A DNA stretch of 5,437 nt, from NCBI GenBank assembly GCA_905373295.1, contig CAJPSJ010000133.1, positions 1 to 5,437 on the forward strand, given 5' to 3'. Of the stretch, positions 5,340 through 5,437 are shown piece by piece. The DNA comes from an uncultured Campylobacter sp. GTDB taxonomy: Bacteria > Campylobacterota > Campylobacteria > Campylobacterales > Campylobacteraceae. The position numbers and the translations under genes were made by a program. The stretch's first letter is position 1. The number at the start of each line of letters is the position of its first letter. The notes beneath the pieces were generated by a model. It did no database searches. It was given only the letters and a program-made list of their open reading frames with translations, and had not been told where the DNA came from.

Positions 5340-5437
5340 ATGATCAAGGCACTCCGCGGTATGAACGATATTTCAGGCGAGCAGGCGCGCATCTACTCGC
5401 AAATTTTAAACGTGTGCGAGCGCGTGGCGCGCAATTA
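5340..5437 (+). CDS. hisS: Histidyl-tRNA synthetase, N-terminal part (runs off window)
   Basis: HisS is the class II aminoacyl-tRNA synthetase that attaches histidine to tRNA-His. Only 32 complete codons are in the window. They begin MIKALRGMNDISGEQARIYS, which matches the typical HisRS opening, an Ala-Leu-Arg-Gly motif followed by an Asp (A-x-R-G-x-x-D), and then the helix that leads into motif 1. The ATG at 5340 is supported by AAAGGA (5326-5331) 8 nt upstream and by a consensus -10 about 50 bp upstream. It is transcribed away from the acidic protein gene, with 213 bp between them, and appears to have its own promoter. The identification rests on the N-terminus alone, because the catalytic motifs 1-3 lie outside the window. 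Confidence 0.88.
   Translation, partial: MIKALRGMNDISGEQARIYSQILNVCERVARN

Overview
The window looks like chromosomal DNA of a Campylobacter (Epsilonproteobacteria), probably one of the higher-GC, human-associated species such as C. gracilis. The genus rests on the RecG and HisS sequences and on the dense AAATTT-type motifs set in otherwise GC-rich DNA. The species is a guess.

All four genes read on the + strand. Bases 1-48 may be the tail of an upstream gene. Bases 67-2982 encode RecG, the branched-DNA helicase. All its helicase motifs are intact, but it carries an extra low-complexity block of about 365 residues between the N-terminal wedge domain and the helicase core. Bases 3208-3690 encode a 160-residue protein that I recognise from memory as the DUF7832 family. 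A gene-free stretch of about 880 bp (3691-4571) follows, full of decayed tandem repeats and hairpins. Bases 4572-5126 encode a very acidic 184-residue protein that I do not recognise. From 5340 to the window end is the start of hisS (histidyl-tRNA synthetase). The three downstream genes each have a plausible promoter and ribosome binding site, and possible terminators follow the second and third genes. They therefore look independently transcribed rather than forming one pathway.

The most interesting signal is a short-repeat family built on RAATTY (AAATTT, GAATTC, GAATTT, AAATTC). It forms an 18-bp array inside the RecG insertion and 27-bp and 24-bp arrays in the gene-free region. Units differ from each other at the R and Y positions while keeping the degenerate motif. 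RAATTY is the site methylated by CtsM in C. jejuni, where that methylation marks DNA as acceptable for natural transformation. A link between these arrays and methylation-dependent DNA uptake is my hypothesis and is not shown by the sequence.

A second point of interest is the recG start. A T6 tract places an ATG with a well-spaced Shine-Dalgarno out of frame, and a TTG start with its own Shine-Dalgarno is in frame. Losing one T would switch the gene to the ATG.
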